Positions 53,252-61,876 are shown, counted from the first letter of the stretch. The stretch is DNA of 64,000 bases from Chromatiaceae bacterium (GCA_024235415.1 JACKML010000002.1:248001-312000); one strand, 5' to 3'. Notes: generated by a model not told the origin, from the letters alone. Program-made: numbers and translations.

Positions 53252-53731
53252 ATGGCAACCAAGGCGAAAAAAAGCGCAAGCGGCGGATCCACCATCGCCC
53301 TCAACAAGAAGGCGAGGCACGAGTACTTCATCGAAGACCGCTACGAGGCCGGCGTCTCGCTGGAAGGTTGGGAGGTCAAAAGCCTGCGCGCCGGAAAGAT
53401 CAACATCACCGAGGCCTACGTCACGGTGAAAGGCAACGAGGCCTTCCTGTTCGGGGCCACGATATCGCCCCTGTCCAGCGCCTCCACCCACGTGCACCCA
53501 GACCCGACCCGCACCCGGAAACTGCTGCTGCACCGTGAAGAACTGAATCGCCTGATCGGCCTGATCGAGCGCAAAGGATATACGCTGGTGCCGCTGGCCA
53601 TGTACTGGAAGCGCGGCCGTGCCAAGGTCGAGATTGGCCTCGCCAAGGGCAAGAAACTGCACGACAAACGCGCCGATTCCAAGGAACGCGACTGGCAGCG
53701 CGAAAAACAGCGCATCTTCAAGAACGGCTAA
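53252..53731 (+). CDS. smpB: SsrA-binding protein SmpB
   Basis: A 159-residue tmRNA partner for trans-translation. Seen: STIALNKKARHEYFIEDRYE, GWEVKSLRAGKINITEAY, HPDPTRTRKLLLHREEL, and the C-terminal GLAKGKKLHDKRADSKERDW tail that enters the ribosomal mRNA channel. ATG 53252 is chosen, since the extra six upstream residues are not conserved. The tmRNA gene itself begins 52 bp downstream. Confidence 0.95.
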   Translation: MATKAKKSASGGSTIALNKKARHEYFIEDRYEAGVSLEGWEVKSLRAGKINITEAYVTVKGNEAFLFGATISPLSSASTHVHPDPTRTRKLLLHREELNRLIGLIERKGYTLVPLAMYWKRGRAKVEIGLAKGKKLHDKRADSKERDWQREKQRIFKNG

Positions 53732-53783
53732 GTGCTATCCTTGCGGAACTTATCCACACGGCCAGGGTCGTATGGGTAGTTCA

Positions 53784-54159
53784 GGGGGCGACACGGCATT
53801 CGACGTGGGTTGCGAAACCTGAGGTGCATGCCGAGGTGCGAATCACCTCGTAAAACAATTCGCAAACTTATAGTTGCCAACGACGACAACTACGCACTCG
53901 CCGCTTAATACCCGGTAGGGTGCCGTCAGACTGGGGCCGTGCTTGTGCGCCCAGGTCCCTCGGGACACTCTGGCGTCATATCTCACAAGATCGTGAAACG
54001 GCTTGTCCGGGGCCAATTCACTAAAACTAACCGGAATCGCCAAAGTGTATGCCCTGTCCGTCGGGCGGCACGCGGCTAAAAAAAATCGACGCGACTACGC
54101 ATGTAGAGCCGAAGGCAGAGGACTTGCGGACGCGGGTTCAACTCCCGCCGCCTCCACCA
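53784..54159 (+). ncRNA. ssrA: Transfer-messenger RNA (tmRNA)
   Basis: A 376-nt one-piece tmRNA. The 5' GGGGGCG pairs with 3' CGCCTCC before ACCA. The 5' region GACACGGCATTCGACGTGGG and the 3' T arm GCGGGTTCAACTCCCGC are typical. The tag frame at 53876-53908 encodes ANDDNYALAA and a stop. Its 3' end is used as the insertion site of a small element; the expected terminator is now at 57011, about 2.85 kb away. Confidence 0.95.
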
Positions 54160-54491
54160 ATTTACGACTCATAACATACTGATTAATAACGATAATTCTG
54201 AGTTCAATTCCCGATCGGCCGAAGATTCGGCCTGATTCACCAGCGTTTTCGTGGGTTTCAGATCCGGGGCGAGCGAAATCCTGTTACCTCCGCTTCTCGA
54301 ATCCTAGCTTCCCCTATCAACTCAGTCTGGGGGTATTTTTCGGGGTACTTTCTCATCCTCATCCAAAATACCCCCATCCGGCGCCGTAAGCCGCCTGATG
54401 ACTGCCCGCCGGCCAGAGGACGGTGGCGAGCCATGTTGTTTTATGTCGGTAGTTATTGACTAGTACCGGCATTTCACAACACCATGGCCGC
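54160..54491. other. Left end of the ssrA insertion, no gene
   Basis: 332 bp without a credible ORF. It holds inner repeats of the element: AACATACTGATTAATAA and CTGGGGGTATTTTTCGGGGTAC at about 54327-54348, plus an inverted copy CAAAATACCCCCAT at about 54364-54377. It probably includes the promoter of the AbiE operon. Integrase genes usually lie here in such elements; none is seen. Confidence 0.65.
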
Positions 54492-55091
54492 ATGGCCGAT
54501 TCGTATCAAAACATTCTGGATCTCGCCGCAGAGCGAAGCCTGATTCGACCACGTGATTTGACTGAGCGCGGGCTACCCACTGTTGCCCTCACGCGGCTGG
54601 TGCGGCAAGGACGACTCCAACGCGTGGGGCGTGGCCTGTACGCACTTCCGGACCGACCGGTCTCAGAACACAACACCCTGGCCGAGGTGGCGCGCAAACA
54701 CCCGCAAGCCATCGTCTGCCTGCTGTCGGCGCTGCGCTTCCACGACCTCACCACGCAGTCGCCGTTCGAGGTCTGGCTGGCCATCCCCAACAAGGCACGT
54801 GCGCCGAAGATGGACTATCCCCCGCTACGTATCGTGCGCTTCTCAGGCGAGGCACTGACCGTTGGTGTCGAGGACCATGTCATTGATGGCGTGCCGGTGC
54901 GCGTGACCAGTGTCGCCCGCACAGTGGCTGACTGTTTCAAGTTCCGTAACAAGATCGGCCTCGATGTCGCACTCGAGGCGCTGCAGGAGGCCTGGCGTGC
55001 AAAGCGCGTCAGCATGGACGAGCTCTGGCACTACGCCACGCTCTGCCGGGTGACCAACGTGGTGCGCCCTTACATGGAAAGTCTGCCATGA
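54492..55091 (+). CDS. abiEi: AbiEi family antitoxin
   Basis: A 199-residue protein with an N-terminal winged helix-turn-helix (about 5-50: ILDLAAERSLIRPRDLTERG, RLVRQGRLQRVGRGLYAL) and a C-terminal AbiEi domain (VCLLSALRFHDLTTQSPFEV, VTSVARTVADCFKFRNKIG, ALQEAWRAKRVSMDEL). AbiEi proteins repress their operon and neutralise AbiEii (type IV toxin-antitoxin, phage defence). ATG 54492 is chosen; a TTG at 54456 is in frame. The stop overlaps the toxin ATG. Confidence 0.88.
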   Translation: MADSYQNILDLAAERSLIRPRDLTERGLPTVALTRLVRQGRLQRVGRGLYALPDRPVSEHNTLAEVARKHPQAIVCLLSALRFHDLTTQSPFEVWLAIPNKARAPKMDYPPLRIVRFSGEALTVGVEDHVIDGVPVRVTSVARTVADCFKFRNKIGLDVALEALQEAWRAKRVSMDELWHYATLCRVTNVVRPYMESLP

Positions 55092-56002
55092 GCGGACGAA
55101 ACGTCGCCGCTTCCGTGCGGGCCCGCCTGCTCAGCCGCGCTCGGGAGACCGGGCGGGACTTTAATCTCATCCTGATCCGCTATGCCCTCGAGCGTCTGCT
55201 GTACCGGCTCAGCATCTCCGCTTACGCCAATCAGTTCCTGCTGAAAGGTGCGCTGCTGTTCGATCTGTGGTTCGACATTCCACATCGCCCGACGCGTGAC
55301 GCGGATTTCCTGGGTCTTGGCTCGGCCGAATTGCCGCACCTCGAAACTATCTTCAGGGATCTCTGCGGAATGGACACCGAGGACGGGGTGACGTTTCGAC
55401 CGGACACCGTCCAGGCAGCAGGGATCCGCAAGGAGGCCAATTACGCCGGCGTCCGTGTCACCTTGCTCGGCCTGATCGATGGTGCACGCTGCCCGGTCCA
55501 GATCGACATCGGCTTCGGCGATGCCGTCACGCCCGGGCCGGAGGAGGTCCAGTACCCCGTGATGCTTCCGGACTTCCAGGCACCAAAACTGCGCGTCTAC
55601 CCACGCTATACCGTAGCGGCTGAAAAACTGGAGGCAATAACCGCGCTCGGTATCGCAAACAGCCGGATGAAGGATTTCTTCGATCTCTGGATACTAACGC
55701 GCTACACCGAGTTCGACGGTGAGACCCTGCAACGCGCGATCCGCGCGACGTTCGATCGCCGCAGGACGGAGCTACCTTCGGGTGTGCCATTTGGCCTGAC
55801 CGACGAATTCGCACAAGACACGCAGAAGCAGACGCAGTGGCAGGCGTTCTTGGGAAAGAACAGGCTCGAGGCGCTGGAACTCGAGATGATCATGGCAGCG
55901 CTTCGGGATTTCCTGCTACCTCCCATCGCCGCAGCGAACGCTGATAACCGGTTCCCGCAATTCTGGCCGGCCGGTGGTCCCTGGACTCCAGAGGCGACAT
56001 GA
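55088..56002 (+). CDS. abiEii: AbiEii/AbiGii family nucleotidyltransferase toxin
   Basis: A 304-residue toxin of the AbiEii nucleotidyltransferase family. Conserved: FLLKGALLFDLWFDIPHRPT (the GG/GS loop), then RDADFLGLG with two Asp near residue 72, VQIDIGFGDAVTPGPE (third Asp), and PRYTVAAEKLEAI with SRMKDFFDLWIL. It overlaps AbiEi by 4 bp (ATGA). Family members modify tRNA by adding nucleotides and block growth on phage infection. Which phage or substrate is unknown. Confidence 0.9.
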   Translation: MSGRNVAASVRARLLSRARETGRDFNLILIRYALERLLYRLSISAYANQFLLKGALLFDLWFDIPHRPTRDADFLGLGSAELPHLETIFRDLCGMDTEDGVTFRPDTVQAAGIRKEANYAGVRVTLLGLIDGARCPVQIDIGFGDAVTPGPEEVQYPVMLPDFQAPKLRVYPRYTVAAEKLEAITALGIANSRMKDFFDLWILTRYTEFDGETLQRAIRATFDRRRTELPSGVPFGLTDEFAQDTQKQTQWQAFLGKNRLEALELEMIMAALRDFLLPPIAAANADNRFPQFWPAGGPWTPEAT

Positions 56003-56126
56003 AACCCTTTGCCGTATCGGGATGAAAAAGATGCGGTTAACGCTATCCAAGGTTCGCACTTCATCACTCACATGGCGACTGCCGGACTATGCATGACCGC
56101 ATTTACGCAACTACAGGAGACCGCAC

Positions 56127-56882
56127 TTGGATGATCTCTCTCTTCTCGTCGACCTACACCGGGAGGGTAAACGCCAGGGCCCCGGCGGCGACGATGAAAC
56201 GCGCCTTGCGATCACCCTATCGGGTCTGAGCGGTAGAACAGGCCTGAAGATTGCCGACATCGGCTGCGGGACCGGAGCCTCCACGCTCGTGCTCGCGAAA
56301 GCACTCGACGCTTCGGTGACCGCCGTCGACTTCCTGCCGGACTTTCTACACGACCTCGATATCACCGCGGAACACCAGGACCTCGGCAAGAAGATAACGA
56401 CGCTGAGCGCCTCGATGGATGCGCTTCCGTTCGAGGAGCAATCCTTCGATGCGATCTGGTCGGAAGGCGCCATCTACAACATAGGCTTTGCGAACGGCAT
56501 CAAGGCCTGGCGTCGTTTTCTCAAGCCGGACGGCATACTCGCCGTGTCCGAGCTGACATGGCTGACGCAAGCGAGACCGGCCGAGCTCGAGCAGCATTGG
56601 AACCGGGAGTACCCGGAGGTAAATACGGCGTCGGCAAAAATGGCGATCCTGGAGGGCAGCGGCTTCTCCCCCATGGGATACTTCGCGCTTCCGATACGAT
56701 GCTGGCTGGACAACTACTATCGTCCGATGCAGGTCCGCTTCCCGGCGTTCCTGGCGCGCAACGGCAACTCGGAGGCGGCAGCCGCTATCGTGGCGGCGGA
56801 AGAGATTGAGATCGACCTCTACGAACGACACTCGGCGTTCGTCAGTTATGGCTATTATGTGGCGAGAAGGACTGCCGACTGA
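56127..56882 (+). CDS. Class I SAM-dependent methyltransferase
   Basis: A 251-residue soluble methyltransferase. SAM site IADIGCGTGASTLVLAKAL (about 39-57), VTAVDFLPDF, and FDAIWSEGAIYNIGF (about 108-122). The C-terminal part varies and gives no substrate. The start is TTG 56127, because AGGAG lies 8 bp before it; the adjacent ATG is out of frame. It is 124 bp after the AbiE toxin, still inside the ssrA insertion. A role in defence is possible but not shown. Confidence 0.8.
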   Translation: MDDLSLLVDLHREGKRQGPGGDDETRLAITLSGLSGRTGLKIADIGCGTGASTLVLAKALDASVTAVDFLPDFLHDLDITAEHQDLGKKITTLSASMDALPFEEQSFDAIWSEGAIYNIGFANGIKAWRRFLKPDGILAVSELTWLTQARPAELEQHWNREYPEVNTASAKMAILEGSGFSPMGYFALPIRCWLDNYYRPMQVRFPAFLARNGNSEAAAAIVAAEEIEIDLYERHSAFVSYGYYVARRTAD

Positions 56883-57010
56883 GCCGCTCAAAGGGATCGA
56901 CGACAGGGCTCACGATCTGGGGGTATCTATGGGGGCATTTCCGGCGTTTAGCAGCGCAACATATTGATTCATAAAGCGATGTGATTGTCGCCGTCTCCAC
57001 CAACATTGCG

Positions 57011-57036
57011 AAAGGTCAGCTTCGGCTGACCTTTTT
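57011..57036 (+). terminator. Displaced ssrA terminator
   Basis: AAAGGTCAGC-TTCG-GCTGACCTTT followed by T residues, a strong intrinsic terminator. It stands 8 bp beyond the right copy of the ssrA 3'-end repeat, as expected for the original ssrA terminator pushed away by the insertion. Confidence 0.9.
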
Positions 57037-57162
57037 CATTTGCGACGTTTGGCCTTGCATGCGCGGGCGATCCAGCGGGCGACACGCAGCACCTGTGACG
57101 CCGTTGCGAATTCTCTGCGATTCATTGTCGCTTGCAGCAACCCGGCAAAGTTGCCGAGCTAT

Positions 57163-58584
57163 TCATATAGATGATGCCAGGACGGCATTGAACTGTGTGA
57201 AACGCTGTTGCAATCGCGGGTTGTCGCGAGGCGCAAACGTCCCACCCTCCGCAGACGTCTTCCAACCCGCCGGCCCACCCGCCGCCTGCCACGCGATACC
57301 ACGCGCCGCCGCTTCGACCTGATCTGGCCGATGCACCTCTAGGCCAGAGAGATCGGCCAGTTTCTGGCACAGGCCGTCCAGGTTGGACAGGCCCCCGCCG
57401 ATGCGGATACGCCGCACGCCCGGGTTGTGGCGCCGCAACAACGTGATGTTGGCCTGTAACAGGAACACGATGCTCTCGATCACCGCCACCAGCGCCTCTG
57501 CAGCGCAGATGTCTGTTCTGACGAAATACGCCGGCGGACCCGCTTGCCACCAGGGTGCCCCCAAGCCGCCGACGGTGTTGATGAACAACGTCGGCTCGTC
57601 GATCGCTGCAAGCCACCCGGGCAGGTGGTCAGCTGGCTTGTCGACAGCGAAGCGATCGGCGATCACTTTCAGCGCCGAGCCGGCGCCGTTCACTGTGCCT
57701 TCGATGTAGTACTTGGCACACGCTTCGTTGCTGCGCGAGACGCCAGCCAGCAGTCCTGCCGGCCGATCACGCGGAACATCGGTCGGCAGCAGCACAAATG
57801 CCCCTGTACCGATATTGACCACCAGGGTGTCGGCTGCTGGCTCGCCCTGCGCGTAGAGGGCAGCCGTCTGATCGCCGTTGACGGCGCACACTGGAATGCC
57901 GTGCCCCGCCAACCGTCCCCAGGCGTGCTCGATCGGCCGGCAGGCCGGCAGCGTTTCCCGCGGGAGTTCAAACAACGCCAGCATGTCGGCATCCCAGTCA
58001 AGCGTCTCGAGATTCCACAACAGGGTACGCGAGGCATTGGCATGATCGACCAGCGCCGGCCCGTCTTCCAGCAGCTGAAACAGCAGGTAACTCGCCAGCG
58101 GACCCATCAGCAGGCGCCCGGCAGCGTGGGTTTCACGAACCCTGTTCGAATGCTGCAGCAGCCAGTGCAGCTTGCTGCCGCCGTAATGGGCGGACAGGCG
58201 CAGGCCGGTGGTCGTGCCCACCTGCGCCGCACAACCCGCCAGATCGTCGATGAACGGCTGCGCACGCCGATCCTGCCAGCTGAGCACCGGCCCAAGTGGC
58301 TCACCACTCTCGCGATCCCAGGCGACCACGCTGGATCGTTGGGTGGCGATGCCCGCCGCGGTGATACCACCGGGCGCCACTGCCGGGTCTGCAAGAACCT
58401 GGCGGATCACCGTGCGCACGCTGTCGAGCAATAGCATCGGCGACTGCTCGACTTGCGTGTCACTGACGCGCTTCAGCTCTACCGCCTGCCGTGCCACTGC
58501 CAGTTGCCGGCCTTTGGCATCGAATACGATTGCACGGGTCGAGTAGGTGCCCTGGTCGACGGCAAGGATAGTGCGATCGACCAT
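57163..58584 (-). CDS. FGGY family carbohydrate kinase, probably glycerol kinase
   Basis: A 473-residue sugar kinase. N-terminal phosphate loop LAVDQGTYSTRAIVFD, ITAAGIATQRSSVVAWD, LSWQDRRAQPFIDDLAG (GlpK-like), NIGTGAFVLLP (ATP site) and RIRIGGGLSNLDGLCQ. It is slightly shorter than GlpK (about 500). Its start touches the stop of a glycerol-3-phosphate dehydrogenase gene (TGATG), so glycerol is the likely substrate; other polyols cannot be excluded. Confidence 0.83.
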   Translation of the reverse strand: MVDRTILAVDQGTYSTRAIVFDAKGRQLAVARQAVELKRVSDTQVEQSPMLLLDSVRTVIRQVLADPAVAPGGITAAGIATQRSSVVAWDRESGEPLGPVLSWQDRRAQPFIDDLAGCAAQVGTTTGLRLSAHYGGSKLHWLLQHSNRVRETHAAGRLLMGPLASYLLFQLLEDGPALVDHANASRTLLWNLETLDWDADMLALFELPRETLPACRPIEHAWGRLAGHGIPVCAVNGDQTAALYAQGEPAADTLVVNIGTGAFVLLPTDVPRDRPAGLLAGVSRSNEACAKYYIEGTVNGAGSALKVIADRFAVDKPADHLPGWLAAIDEPTLFINTVGGLGAPWWQAGPPAYFVRTDICAAEALVAVIESIVFLLQANITLLRRHNPGVRRIRIGGGLSNLDGLCQKLADLSGLEVHRPDQVEAAARGIAWQAAGGPAGWKTSAEGGTFAPRDNPRLQQRFTQFNAVLASSI

Positions 58585-59756
58585 CAGTCTGCCGGTACCA
58601 GGGCAAGCGTCGCTGTATCGGCTCGTGGCGTTCGGGCCGGCAAGGAGCCTTGCAGCGTTCGGATCACTTTGTCGGCGGTCGCGCGGTAGCCGGTCAGCTT
58701 GCCGCCGTAGATCGACAGTACGCGCGGCTTGTGCGCATTGTCGACCGGCAACCGTATCTCGCGCGAGCGGCCAAACGCCGCCCTGTCGCCCGTCGGCAGC
58801 ACGCGCAATCCGGCGAACTGCTCGACAACAGCAGACGAGCGCTGCGGAAAATAGTGCTGCTGCACGGTCAACAGGTAATCCACCTCTTCCGGCAAGACCT
58901 GCACCTGTCCGGGGTCACCGCTGTAGTGATGTTCCGTGGTGCCAAGCAGGGCATGCTCGCCCCACGGCAGCAGGAACACGGCACGACGATCCTGCGGTGC
59001 CTCGACGTAGTAACAACCGGCGCGCAACGCCTCCTGCATCACCAGGTGCGCGCCCTGCACGAGATCGACCGCCAGCGGTGTCGGTCGCGGATCGATCAGC
59101 GCGTCGACCTGCCCTGCCCAGGGTCCGGCTGCGTTGACCATGACCCGTGCCGTGCAGTGCCGCTCGGCGGCATCGACGCGATAGCTGATGTCGCAACCGG
59201 CCGGGGTGATGCATGCGGCCGAGAACCCGGCCGGGCACGCCAGTTCGGCGCCGTGCGCGATCGCCGACTGCATGACTGCGCGGGTCAGGGCAACATCGTC
59301 GGTCTGCGCATCGTGATAGCGGAACACCGTCTGCAACTGCGCGGTTTCCAGGCCATCCAGCGCTGCCCACTCCTGCCTGGGCAATACCGCAAACCGGCTG
59401 TTGTGCCCGAGCCCGTCCAGCAAGGCATACAACCACAGCCCGGCGCGCAACGATGCCGGCCGGCGACTGGTCGAGGGGTACACCGGGATATGGAACGGCT
59501 GCAGGCGCACCAGTTCAGGAGCAATCCGCAGCAGGATGTCACGCTCACGAAGGCTCTCGCGCACCAGACCGAAGTAGTGCCCCTCCAGGTACCGCAAGCC
59601 CCCGTGAATCAGCTTGGTGGAACGGCTGGACGAGCCGCTGGCCAGCGCACGCTGTTCGAGCAACAACACGCTGTAGCCATGACAGGCTGCCGCCTGCGCC
59701 ACACCAGCCCCATGGATCCCGCCGCCGATGATGACGATGTCGTAGCGATCAGTCAC
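58584..59756 (-). CDS. FAD-dependent glycerol-3-phosphate dehydrogenase (short GlpD-like)
   Basis: A 390-residue DAO-family flavoprotein. Rossmann motif YDIVIIGGGIHGAGVAQAAA, the GlpD signature SSRSTKLIHGGLRYLE, VMVNAAGPWAGQVDAL, and FLLPWGEHALLGTTEHHYSG; ILSIYGGKLTGYRAT-type end. It oxidises glycerol-3-phosphate and gives electrons to quinone. It lacks the C-terminal helical domain of E. coli GlpD (501 residues). The start is GTG 59756. It lies downstream of a decayed phosphodiesterase fragment and upstream of the kinase. Confidence 0.85.
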   Translation of the reverse strand: MTDRYDIVIIGGGIHGAGVAQAAACHGYSVLLLEQRALASGSSSRSTKLIHGGLRYLEGHYFGLVRESLRERDILLRIAPELVRLQPFHIPVYPSTSRRPASLRAGLWLYALLDGLGHNSRFAVLPRQEWAALDGLETAQLQTVFRYHDAQTDDVALTRAVMQSAIAHGAELACPAGFSAACITPAGCDISYRVDAAERHCTARVMVNAAGPWAGQVDALIDPRPTPLAVDLVQGAHLVMQEALRAGCYYVEAPQDRRAVFLLPWGEHALLGTTEHHYSGDPGQVQVLPEEVDYLLTVQQHYFPQRSSAVVEQFAGLRVLPTGDRAAFGRSREIRLPVDNAHKPRVLSIYGGKLTGYRATADKVIRTLQGSLPARTPRADTATLALVPAD

Positions 59757-59937
59757 ACACGGCGTCCGCCGTTGGCATCCCGGTGATGACGTCGGTCTCG
59801 ATGCAGCGGGCACCCGCCCGCAATACCTCGTCAAAACCCCTCAGCGAGTTCTTCGGCCAGGTCTCGGGCTCACCGCGGTAGCCGGCGATGCGTTGCGCAA
59901 TCTGTCGCTTTGGCAGGAAACCGCAAGGTTCGCCCAT
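59749..59937 (-). pseudogene. Fragment of glycerophosphodiester phosphodiesterase
   Basis: About 62 residues, reading RIAGYRGEPETWPKNSL then EVLRAGARCIETDV. This matches the N-terminus of GDPD enzymes, which hydrolyse glycerophosphodiesters to glycerol-3-phosphate. The catalytic IAHRG is reduced to IAG, and PENS has become PKNS. The frame closes after a scrambled ITGMPTADAVCD. It overlaps the GlpD-like start by 8 bp. It is a remnant of the third gene of a glycerol-phosphate operon; not functional. Confidence 0.65.
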
Positions 59938-60146
59938 GTTGCTTTCCTTGTCGTCAATCAAGGGAACGGCGATGTCACGGCATAGCCCGTTTACCGAGCT
60001 TACACGCCCGGTATCCACCTTCGCCGGAAAAAACAGCGGTGCATTTCGGTTCGACAGCGGCAAGCGCAAACGCCTGCACAGAGGCTCGTGCAGGTCGACG
60101 ACCACGCAACCCGGGGCAGCGCATGTGACGCAGAATGCCAGCGTGA

Positions 60147-60434
60147 CTATGGATGCTCCTGCGGTGGCTCCCCGTCCCGCGTCTTTCGCCCGCCGGGCTG
60201 ACCGTGGATCCAGCGGAACATGTGCCGCGTCAACAGGTACAACAGGCACGACTCGTAACAGGCCGCCGCGACTACCACGGCCACGGCGATCCAGATGGCG
60301 GCCCCGGTCGACAACACCCCCTGCTCATGCAACAGCAACACCGGAAGCAACAAGAGCAGCGCCCCGGCCAACGAGACCCAAAGCATGTTGTAACTGTACG
60401 GGAGCCTGCGCCCACGATTTGGAGCAGCGTTCAT
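60147..60434 (-). CDS. Small two-helix membrane protein, unknown
   Basis: About 95 residues with two TM helices (about 15-36, MLWVSLAGALLLLLPVLLLH, and about 45-70, AAIWIAVAVVVAAACYESCL) and a basic tail (RWIHGQPGGRKTRDGEPP). No family is recognised. ATG 60434 or 60440 could start it. The 60-bp-plus gaps on both sides suggest its own unit. It may be a genuine small protein. Confidence 0.5.
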   Translation of the reverse strand: MNAAPNRGRRLPYSYNMLWVSLAGALLLLLPVLLLHEQGVLSTGAAIWIAVAVVVAAACYESCLLYLLTRHMFRWIHGQPGGRKTRDGEPPQEHP

Positions 60435-60561
60435 GATCATCCACCCGCGAACAAGTCCGATAACGAAATAGATCCGATTTACGCATCACCGACCGATACC
60501 GCTGCCTAATAGGGATAGTTCGCCAGGGCCCGGCGCGCAAGGCAGAAACCCGCACACCACA

Positions 60562-61341
60562 CTAACCGGCGTCGTCAGTCACCCGGGCGATGTTCAGCGA
60601 TGGGTCCCGACGGTGTGAATGGGTTTCCGGCGTCGGGGCATTTCCGTCCCTATCCCCTGCTCCACCAGTTGGCTGGACAAAAACGGCCGCGACGACCGGT
60701 ATTGCCGTGCGCATCGGGCCGGACTTCGCGGTATCGATCTCCTGTCGGGCCTGTCGAATCACAGCCCGCGCGGATGTCAGCGCCAGACTGGCAACGACCG
60801 CAGCGACAGCCAGATCGGGCCAGCGCGTACCGGAACCCAAAACGCCCAGTGCGGCGGCGATGATCGCCACGTTCACAATGGCGTCGTTGCGACTGCAAAG
60901 CCAGACCGAACGCATATTCGCGTCACCATCGCGGAATCTGTACAGCATCAACGCGACCCCCAGGTTGACGATGAGTGCCAGTACACCGATGGAACCCATG
61001 GTGTAGGGTTCCGGGGATACCCCGTACAACGCGGCCCATCCAGTCTTGCCGAGGACCAACAGGCCGTAGGCGGCCATCGTGACACCCTTGACGAGGGCCG
61101 CCCGCGCGCGCCACAGCAGCCCCAGGGACAGCACGCTCAACGAGAGCGCATAGTTGGCTGCATCGCCCCCGAAATCGACCGCATCGGCAAGAAGCGAGAC
61201 CGATTCAGCGTGAAGACCGCCGAGGATCTCGACAAAAAACATCAGCGCATTCAGAGCGAGGGCAATCCACAGCGCTTTGCGGAAGCGCGGATCGACAGGC
61301 GCTTCCGCCGTCGAGCATTGTCCGGAACAACATGTAGCCAT
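60562..61341 (-). CDS. Cation transporter related to the cation diffusion facilitator family
   Basis: A 259-residue membrane protein with about six TM helices. The N-terminus has a Cys-rich metal motif ATCCSGQCS. TM2 has SVSLLADAVDFGGDAANY with Asp residues replacing the usual HxxxD pattern partly; TM5 has SRNDAIVNVAIIAAALGV. The C-terminal cytoplasmic domain is short with a His-rich end (ETHSHRRD). It is divergent from a MerR-type gene with a MerR-type promoter between, so heavy-metal efflux is likely. Confidence 0.78.
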   Translation of the reverse strand: MATCCSGQCSTAEAPVDPRFRKALWIALALNALMFFVEILGGLHAESVSLLADAVDFGGDAANYALSLSVLSLGLLWRARAALVKGVTMAAYGLLVLGKTGWAALYGVSPEPYTMGSIGVLALIVNLGVALMLYRFRDGDANMRSVWLCSRNDAIVNVAIIAAALGVLGSGTRWPDLAVAAVVASLALTSARAVIRQARQEIDTAKSGPMRTAIPVVAAVFVQPTGGAGDRDGNAPTPETHSHRRDPSLNIARVTDDAG

Positions 61342-61370
61342 AATGGTTTTGGTCAATCGCCTTGAGCGCC

Positions 61371-61404
61371 CTAATTAAAAACCTGGGAGTCACTCCAAGG
61401 TCAA
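61371..61404 (-). promoter_or_regulatory. MerR-type promoter and operator for the cation transporter
   Basis: Read on the minus strand: -35 TTGACC, then the dyad ACCTTGGAGT-g-ACTCCCAGGT within a spacer of about 20 bp, then TTTAAT. A long spacer containing a dyad is the hallmark of promoters activated by MerR-family proteins. Confidence 0.75.
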
Positions 61405-61435
61405 GTGCGCGTCATCAAAGGAGGGAGGAGCCCAT

Positions 61436-61657
61436 ATGCGTATTGGTGAACTGGCATCACATTCGGGGATGAAGGCAGACACGGTGCGTTATTACGAAAA
61501 GACGGGCCTGCTGCCAGCACCGCCCAGGTTACCGAACGGCTACCGGGATTACGGCCCGGCGCATGTCGAACGCCCGGCCTTCATACGCCATTGCAGAACC
61601 TTGGGCATGTCGTTGGACGATGTCCATCCAGTGTTCAGTCAGCAACCCAGCCCCTGA
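61436..61657 (+). pseudogene. Truncated MerR family regulator
   Basis: 73 residues: the N-terminal MerR winged helix is intact (MRIGELASHSGMKADTVRYY, TGLLPAPPRLPNGYRDYG), with GMSLDDVH at its end. The dimerisation helix and the C-terminal metal-binding cysteines are missing (family length about 130-140). The frame ends over the 3' end of the oppositely oriented thioredoxin-like gene, suggesting a deletion junction near 61640. It probably cannot sense metal normally. Confidence 0.72.
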
Positions 61658-61871
61658 CCTGGTCCGGCCCAGGCACCCCACCGCTGTGCACCAGCTTGCC
61701 GTCGACCACGACCCCGGGCGTTGACATCACACCGTAGCCCATGATCTCGGCAATGTCCGTGATCTTCTCGAGCTCGATCTCGACACCGGCCTGCCTGGCG
61801 GCCGCGACGATGACATTGGCGGTGATCTCGCAGTTGCGGCAACCAGTGCCCAGCACCTTGATGTTTTTCAT
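61635..61871 (-). CDS. Small thioredoxin-like protein
   Basis: 78 residues, redox-active disulfide protein 2 type. The motif VLGTGCRNCEITANVIV has CxxC, and STPGVVVDGKLVHSGGVP contains the cis-Pro loop. Such proteins are typically encoded beside permeases of the DUF318/ArsP type. It lies 5 bp after the next gene on the minus strand, in the permease operon. Overlap of its 3' end with the truncated MerR gene marks a rearrangement. Confidence 0.88.
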   Translation of the reverse strand: MKNIKVLGTGCRNCEITANVIVAAARQAGVEIELEKITDIAEIMGYGVMSTPGVVVDGKLVHSGGVPGPDQVRGWVAD

Positions 61872-61876
61872 ACCTG

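Larger units (their letters stand above)
54146..57003. mobile_element. Integrase-less genomic insertion at the ssrA 3' end
   Basis: Bounded by a 15-bp direct repeat: CGCCGCCTCCACCAA inside ssrA (54146-54160) and CGCCGTCTCCACCAA (56989-57003), 14/15 identical. Inner repeats also match: AACATACTGATTAATAA (54175-54191) with AACATATTGATTCATAA near 56958, and TCTGGGGGTAT near 54326 and 56916. These look like integrase arm sites. The cargo is an AbiE pair and a methyltransferase; no integrase is present. The original ssrA terminator follows the right repeat. Confidence 0.8.

Noticed and set aside
54160..54491. Hidden integrase fragment at the left end of the ssrA insertion
   Set aside because: No frame of useful length and no RxxHR-type motif in this stretch.
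57124..57131. TTGTCGC half-site beyond the kinase gene as a further regulator target
   Set aside because: A 7-base match is expected by chance several times in this window; no sigma-54 promoter is nearby.
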